This document shows positions 57,485-64,000 of a stretch of 64,000 nt of DNA, piece by piece. The stretch comes from Sequoia sempervirens (taxonomy: Eukaryota > Streptophyta > Pinopsida > Cupressales > Cupressaceae): positions 1-64,000 of the forward strand of contig VDFB02321319.1 in NCBI GenBank assembly GCA_007258455.2, in the 5' to 3' direction. Positions within the stretch are counted from its first letter, which is position 1. Each line of letters starts with the position of its first letter. The translations under genes and the position numbers were made by a program. The notes under the pieces were generated by a model. It was given only the letters and a program-made list of their open reading frames with translations, made no database searches and was not told where the DNA came from.

Positions 57485-59055
57485 CCTTTGTTCTAAAGGT
57501 TGGGAGGTATCCTATGGGAGTTTATCATTTTTTTGCACCAAATGGAAACCCTTACTACAAACCTTAAGTTTAGAAGCTAGCCGAGTCAATCCCCGAACAT
57601 TTCTAATATCACAGTGCAAGAGGAGGGAAGAATCTACCTCCAAGATACTCACCATATAACTATCAGGGATTACTGGCCAAAAGTGGAGGATTCGACTTTG
57701 GTTAAGACCCGAGAAAGGAAAAAACACGAGCACCCTCTAGAGGGTGACACGGCTGTGTGAGCTAACATAGTTCTAAAATGTGGGTTTTGGTATTTTAAAT
57801 GACCCTTGACATTAGAAAAGTGTTTGATCTATTTTCTCTTGTGCTATACTTGTGGAAATCAAAGGAATCAAACCCGATTCTTGAACATACACTTAATGTT
57901 TAGTTCCTAGGCTAGAAACAACTGTTTTACAACTTCTTGTTGTGTTTGGAATCATTTTTCAAGAAATCATCCATTTAAAACGCTTAATTCACAGATAAAG
58001 AAACAAGATAAAAATCATTGTTCAAAAAAGCATCCCCTGAAAACATCCATTTCATTGATTAAAAGCAGAATAACCAGACATACTTTCAAACAAGTGAAAC
58101 ACTTCCAGTTTAGTGCATGCATTCCTTATTTCAGGGCATTCACAACATTTTCTAGCACATTTAGGGCATTTTCTAGCACATAGACAGCATTTTTTGGCGC
58201 ATCTAAGTCATTTTTCAGTGCATTTGGTCCATTTTCTAGCGCATCTGAGTCATTTTCCAGCACATTTAGTTCATCTTCTAGCTCATCTGGGTCACTTTCG
58301 GGCACATAGGTTCTATTTTCCAGCACATTTATAAAATTGTTCAGTGCATTTACCTGATAATCCAATAGAGTACCAAGTCAAATCACATTTAAGGGTAGTC
58401 TAGCACATCACTGGCTTTATTTAGCACATTTAACCCATTGTCTGGTGCATCTAAGTCATTCTCTAGCACATATAGTCCATCTTTTAGTGCATTTGGTCCA
58501 TTGTTCAGTGCATTGAGTCCATTTTATGGTGCATCTGGAGGACAGTCTAGTGCATGCAGGATGTTTATTAGTGCATCCATTCCATCTTTTAGTGCATCTA
58601 TACCTTGTTTTAGCGCATACAATAAATATCAAACCAGAGAGCTAAATTCACAATCTGTCCAACATTTGAAACCAAAATTAAGGATCCTTTTTAGAACATA
58701 ATCATTCCTCAGTCACACCAGTGCCTTAAACTTGATGAAACTAGACTTTATAAGTGAAATTCTCTAAACTAAACTAAGATCTAACACCTTAAAGTGCCTA
58801 AACATCCATCACACCTCTGATTGTTAAGCAAAGTTTCCTTATCAGGATCTGTCATCATCACAAAACAATGTTGTATAATCGGATTTAACTTAGTATCATC
58901 AATGGAATTTATCATTCTATTTGACTTAGTTAGTATCCTTGGTATTTTTTAAACAAAGATCAAAGTTTAGTCAAAACTTTCACACTTGTATGCCCATTTT
59001 AACAAGATCCCAAAAAAAAAAGCTCAAGGAAAAAGAAATTGAAACTCAAAACACC
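57485..59055 (+). other. Element 2 copy 2 leader with minisatellites
   Basis: Continues from 49502. It carries the 21-bp arrays 2 (about 58130-58345) and 3 (about 58400-58625). Array 2 has one unit more and array 3 one unit fewer than copy 1. No protein is supported. Confidence 0.8.
58130..58625 (+). repeat. 21-bp minisatellite arrays, copy 2
   Basis: Same 21-bp family as 31676-32170, in two clusters separated by about 50 bp. Unit-number differences between the copies are exact multiples of 21 bp. Confidence 0.88.
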
Positions 59056-60930
59056 ATGGCTGAGGGTGAAGAAAATCCATTCCATAGATTCTACAAACCT
59101 GAAAAATGATGAAATAACTAAGGAAGACATTCAAACAACTCAACAAGATCCCAAATTCCACAAATTCATGGAAAATATTTTTGAAAAAGATGGGGAAAAA
59201 TACTTTTAATGTTGGCTAATCAAGGTATCAAACTTCCACATGACTTTGATGTTAATCAAATAAAAGTAGCACCCAAAAGGACTGAAATTGATCCACCAAA
59301 TACAAGTCCAGTGGTTGCATTAACTAATCAAATGAAAAATCTGCAACAACTTCTTGACATGCAAAGAGGAACCACAAAAAGATACTTCATACAAGACATC
59401 TTCCCATATCGTTTTGATCAAACTGTGAACATGATACCCTTTCCCAAGAATTGTGTATTTCCAAAGTATGATAAATGCAATGGTAAAACTGATCCTATAG
59501 ATCATGTAAGGGAATTTTGAACCATGAGCCTTGAATTTGCACACGAAGAGACTTATTTGATGATATTATTTCCACGAAGCTTAGGTGGCCAATGTATGGA
59601 ATGGTTCTCAAAACTTCCACCAAGTATCAAATCATTCAAAGAGCTGGTCAATAAGTCCATCACTCAATATTATTACAACATCCAACATGAGATAACCATG
59701 AAAGACCTTTGCAACACAAAACAGAAAAAGGGTGAATCATTTCTTATATTTTTACAAAAATGGAGAAGATTGTTTGCAAGATATGCTCGTCCCATACCTG
59801 AAAAGGAAAAGATGAAAATCTGCATTGACAATATAAATGAGGAGATGAGCTATAGACTTGAATTGCAATGTCCACCCACCTTTGAAAAGATGATTGAAAA
59901 TGGACTCAAAATCGAAGAAGCCTTGGTCAAGAGAGGAGTCTTAAAAATATACAATGAAGGAAACAACTCGACAAACTCTTCCAATCATTATAACAACAAT
60001 GATAAACCAAAATTTTGGCAAAGAAATAAAAATGTTGGTAACAATGATGCTGCAACTGAAACACAAAATACAAAACCAGTCTTTAACTTAACAACTGCTA
60101 CCTCCAAGACCAACCAAAACACCAATCAAAACAATATTGAATCTAAACCACCACCATATTGAACATCATCAAATCGAAGAAGATTCACACCTTTGGGATA
60201 GTCACTCAAATCAGCATTAAAGGAGCTTCTTGTAGCCAAGGTTATAACATTTCCAAATGCACAAGATTGGGAACCATGAGTTAAACCTTCATGGTGGAAT
60301 GATGCACATTATTGTGAGTTTCACAGAAACAAGGGCCATAAAACAAAGGACTGCATGCAACTGAAACATTTGGTACAAGATTTGATTGATAGAAAAGAAA
60401 TATTTGTAGAAGGACCCCAAACAAATGTTGATCATGGAGCATTCAAGAATCCTTTACCAAACTACAAAAAAGGGGAATCATCTTCATCAAACACCAAAGG
60501 GAAAAATGTCAACTATATTTATGATTCTACCATTCTCCATATTGAGGTAGTTGATGATCAAACTAATGACATTGAAATTAGTGATAAACAAGACATTATT
60601 GCAGCCAATAATCAAATTAGTGACATCATAATTGAGCATGAACAAAAAATTGTTACAGCTGAAAATCATCTCCATAACATCAACACCAAATCACATCAAA
60701 TCAATGACATCATACCAATAAATCTAATCACAAACTTTGTTGCAACTAATAATCAGATTAATGTCATTAAAATCAGGGAAAAACAAGATTACCAACCAAT
60801 CAATGCAACCACAAGAGGACAATCCAAAGTAATATTGAAAGGAGTTGCATCTAAAACACCTACTGCCTCTTCTACATCTAAAACATTTGTTGCCCCTTCA
60901 CCTCAATACAACATAGTTGATCAATTGTAG
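59056..60930 (+). pseudogene. Element 2 copy 2 gag
   Basis: Same gag as 32600-34479. ATG at 59056 (M-A-E-G-E-E). An extra A near 59105 shifts the frame. The gag core lies at 59524-60162. A TGA at 60160-60162 is private to copy 2 (copy 1 has CGA). The C-terminal knuckle keeps the Cys that copy 1 lost (K-T-K-D-C). Shared stops at 59518-59520, 60199-60201, about 60285 and 60928-60930. Confidence 0.82.
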
Positions 60931-61700
60931 AAAACCCCAGCCCAAATATCCATATTGGAACTGCTAAAAATCTCACCAGCTCACAAAGAAATTCTAGAAC
61001 AAGCTCTAGTAGCCACCACAGTACCAAATGATCTAGAAGTTTGTCAATTCCAAGCTATGGTGGGACACTTGACCATGCCTCATTGCCTATCGTTTTCTGA
61101 AAATGATGATGTATCACTCACCCATCCACACAATTTTGCCCTCCACATTGAGGTTTTAATTCAAAAACACTAAGTCAAACATGTTCTAATAGATGGTGGA
61201 GCTAGCCTAAATATCTACACTTTAAAACTTATCCATGCACTTGGATATTCATAAAATGCAATTGATGCTAGAAGAAAAATCACTATAAAATTCTATGATG
61301 ATGAAAAGAGATCCTCCCAAGGATTGATAGTGTTACAAATTCAAGTGGGACCAGTTGTAAAAGATATAATCTTTCAAGTGTTAGACAAGGATTTGACATA
61401 CAATATACTCTTGGTACATCCTTGGATTCATGAAATGCAAGCAATGTCATCAACATATCACCAGTGCTTGAAGTTTCCTTATAATGGACAAGAGATTACC
61501 ATTTCAGTTGATTCCAACAATCCTCAGTATTGTAACACACTCAAAATAGTCCAAGATACTTTTGTGCCACATAACAGGGAAGCTCAAACTCCTAGTTCAT
61601 CAAACAATGAAAGTCAACTAAATTCTCTATTAAATCAGCTTGAGAAAAAGATTCAGTCAAAATACAAAGGCGTTGGTGATTCTACTCCATCAAATCGTGA
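60931..61700 (+). pseudogene. Element 2 copy 2 protease
   Basis: V-L-I-D-G-G-A-S-L-N-I-Y at about 61186; the codon after N-I is TAC (Tyr) where copy 1 has TAG. Shared stops at 61171-61173 and 61252-61254. Otherwise as copy 1. Confidence 0.8.
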
Positions 61701-62729
61701 AAGTCAACTCAATTCCCTATCAAAAAAATTTGAGAAAATGATCCAGTTGAAAGACAAAGGCATGGGTGAATATTCAATTGAGCAGTCATTATGTCTTTCA
61801 CAACTGGAATCTTCTCCTAATTCATATGGACAGTCATCAACATCAAGGCAACAATCCTCACAACCAACCACGCTCTTTGATGGTAAGTTTATAAAAGTAG
61901 GCACCTTAGTGGATGAATCAGAAGACAAGGATGTTTTGAATTGGTTATACAAAGATGAAGAAGCATCACAAGCACCAGCTTCCAATGTTTTAACAAATCC
62001 ATATGGTAAAGGTTTTACAATCCTAGAGAAGATGGGATATGATGGAAAAGGTCCTATCGGCAAACGAAAAGAGGGTATCGTGGAACCAATAAAACCTATC
62101 ATAATTAATTCAAAGGAAAAAACAAGGCTAGGATACATGGAAGAATCAAAAGAAGAAACCAGACAGCAAATTTTTGAACAAATCCTTCAATTGCAAGATA
62201 GTTCTGAAACAGATTCCAATGAATATGAATGGGATTCCCTCTCTGAAGAATCTTGCCGTGACAAAGAAATTGATGTGATACAAAGGTATGCACCAACATG
62301 TATGGAGGGACAATGCTCGAGGTCTAGACCACTTGAAATTGGATCACAACATATCGATGACTCTAGTGAAGATGATCAGACTTCAAGTGAGATAGATCAC
62401 TCAGACGAGAGTAACATCATAGACCTTCACATCGCTATCAAACACTTTGACAATATTTCCATCATGACACTCACCCATTTTGACCTTAACCAATTGATGA
62501 TTCTTTACCATTGGTACACCCTGAACTAATTAACTGGGACCAAACTGAGCTGCTTGATATACCTATCTTTCCAAACGATGATGCCATTGTGAACTTTCTT
62601 TGCTCTGATGATCCTAAAACATGTTCCACCAACAAATCTCATAACGAAGCTTCAAACAAGGGGAGTGCCAAATCTCTCAGCTGCAAAACAATGAATATAA
62701 AAAATTGATCTAATGGTGAAAACCATTTA
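61701..62729 (+). pseudogene. Element 2 copy 2 linker with G-patch
   Basis: Open from 61324 through 62529 (with the protease tail), so it preserves more than copy 1. G-patch at about 62010-62090 (I-L-E-K-M-G-Y, G-K-G-P-I-G-K). The codon equivalent to copy 1's private TAA is GAA here. A TGA in K-N-stop-S-N-G near 62706 is shared by both copies. Confidence 0.78.
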
Positions 62730-63780
62730 ATGGCAGTATTAGATCAAGAAAAAGTAAAAATAAAGAGCACATCTAACAGTGAAAACCTCTCTAAGGTACC
62801 GAAAGATGGGAGATTTGACACTCTTCCCAAGCACTATCATGAGAGATCTTCAATGCTAATTGAACTCACACAATCCATCAACATTGGTACAGTTGAAACA
62901 ATGAAGACCCTACATCTAGCAGCATCCATGACAGAGGAAGAAAAACCAAGCTTCACTAAATTCTTCGAAGAGAGAAAAATCAAATTCTCTTGGTCCTATG
63001 CTAACATGCCAGGCATGGATCCAGAGCTTATCATGCATCATTTATCCCTACTGCCTAGAGTAAAGTTAGTGAAACAAAAGTTGAGAAAAATGCATCCCCA
63101 TATCACCCTCCTCGTGAAAGCTAAATTGAAGAAACTATTGGATGCAGGATTTATCTGACCTATTGACTATGTTGAATGGATCTCAAATATTGTACCAGTT
63201 TCAAAACCAGATAACATCATCAGGATATGTACGGATTTCAAAGATCTTAACAAGGCTTTTCCAAAAGATGACTTTCCTTTGCCTAACATTGACATCATTA
63301 TAGATCTGACAGCAAGACATGCCATGTTATCACTTATGGATGGATTTTTAGGTTACAATTAGATTAAGATAGCACCCGAAGATCAAGATAAGACAGCCTT
63401 CACATGTCCTTGGAGTACATTTTGTTGGAACGTCATGCTGTTTGGATTGAAAAATGCAGGAGCCACATATCAGCAAGCGATGACAACCATCTTCCATGAC
63501 ATGATGCACACTTTTATGGAGGACTATGTAGATGACTTGCTAGCCAAATCATTCACTAGAGAAGGACATCTAGAAATCCTAGACAAAATCTTCACTCAGT
63601 TGGAGAAATTCAATGTGCGGTTAAACCCCAAGAAATGTGTATTTGGCATGACATCAGCTAAACTTTTAGGATATATAGTATCAGCTAAAGGCATTGAGGT
63701 GGATCCTGTGAAATTCAAATCCATCATGGAGATGCCTCCTCCTAAGAATATCATCCAACTCAGATCTTTACATGGATGAT
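62730..63780 (+). pseudogene. Element 2 copy 2 reverse transcriptase
   Basis: Matches 36279-37320. Catalytic D-Y-V-D-D-L-L at about 63526. Shared TGA at 63156-63158 and TAG at 63360-63362. The block 63435-63779 is open, with M-L-F-G-L-K-N-A-G-A-T-Y. Confidence 0.86.
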
Positions 63781-64000
63781 TCCAGTCTATTAGAAGGTTC
63801 ATCGCACAACTGGCAGATAAAACTCATCCTTTTAATCACTCGCTACACAAGAATGTTTCTTTCAAATGGGATGAAAAATGTGAAGTAGCTTTTAATCAAC
63901 TGAAACAATATCTAATGTCACCACCTATCCTAGTACCACCAATTGAAGGAAAACCATTATTACTCTACATAGCAACAACAGAGGTATCTTTGGGCGCTCT
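63781..64000 (+). pseudogene. Element 2 copy 2 RNase H, cut by window end
   Basis: Start of the ordinary RNase H in a shifted frame (F-K-W-D-E-K-C-E-V-A-F, then Y-I-A-T-T-E-V-S-L-G-A at the edge), as at 37341-37553 in copy 1. The remainder lies outside. Confidence 0.8.

Larger units (their letters stand above)
49216..64000 (+). mobile_element. Element 2 copy 2, cut by gap, element 3 and window end
   Basis: Plus-strand partner of 30752-37553, aligned without large rearrangement (copy 2 position is about copy 1 position plus 26.45 kb after element 3). The element runs past the right edge within RNase H. The copies share at least eight premature stops and also carry private ones, so they are separate molecules copied from an already defective template, or a later duplication, or unmerged haplotypes. 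Confidence 0.88.

Noticed and set aside
33055..63362. Alternative genetic code or stop suppression explaining shared stops in element 2
   Set aside because: All three stop codons are involved, frameshifts are also shared, and neighbouring elements use stops normally; copying of a defective template is simpler.

Overview
The window is nuclear repeat DNA from a plant with a large, retrotransposon-bloated genome. A gymnosperm would fit the deep nesting and old Tat-like elements, but that is inference. I see no host single-copy gene, rRNA or tRNA. Everything recognisable is an LTR retrotransposon, a LINE, or one of two unusual insertions. Most frames carry stops, and most of those stops read as C-to-T changes (CAG/CAA/CGA to TAG/TAA/TGA), as expected of methylated, silenced DNA. 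A run of exactly 100 N (49116-49215) marks a scaffold join.

Layout. (1) 1-110 and 21793-~23960: a minus-strand LINE (LINE-alpha), cut in its endonuclease by element 1. (2) 111-21792: element 1, a minus-strand Tat-like Ty3/gypsy element with 1.27-kb LTRs, a near-perfect 5-bp target duplication, gag, protease, an extra RNase H upstream of RT, RT, RNase H and integrase. Gene A, of an unknown family, lies between integrase and the 3' LTR. (3) 8712-15493: an insertion (B) in element 1's integrase zinc finger, carrying plus-strand gene B. (4) 24755-28083: a degenerate plus-strand Ty1/copia element. (5) 29243-~38022: element 2 copy 1, a plus-strand Tat/Ogre-like element with LTR, PBS, 21-bp minisatellites, gag, protease, G-patch, RT, RNase H and the start of an extra RNase H downstream. 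(6) ~38023-49115: a plus-strand LINE (LINE-beta) in that extra RNase H. The LINE is itself interrupted by insertion C (38563-45205), which carries minus-strand gene C. (7) 49216-64000: element 2 copy 2, about 97-98% like copy 1 by eye. It is interrupted by element 3 (49508-57479), a young minus-strand chromovirus with 1.6-kb LTRs, a perfect target duplication, initiator-Met PBS, gag-pol and chromodomain.

The main observation is that genes A, B and C are paralogues: a conserved N-terminal domain of about 400 residues, then an acidic or Pro/Ser/Thr-rich linker and a long charged coiled-coil tail. A occupies the env position of a Ty3/gypsy element. B and C sit in 6.8- and 6.6-kb insertions that have target-site duplications, and C also has TG...CA ends. 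Neither insertion shows gag, pol or internal terminal repeats. They could be solo copies of very long LTRs that carry a gene, or an undescribed gene-bearing retroposon. Host reading frames rejoin when B or C is removed, so the boundaries of C, and within a base or two of B, are well supported.
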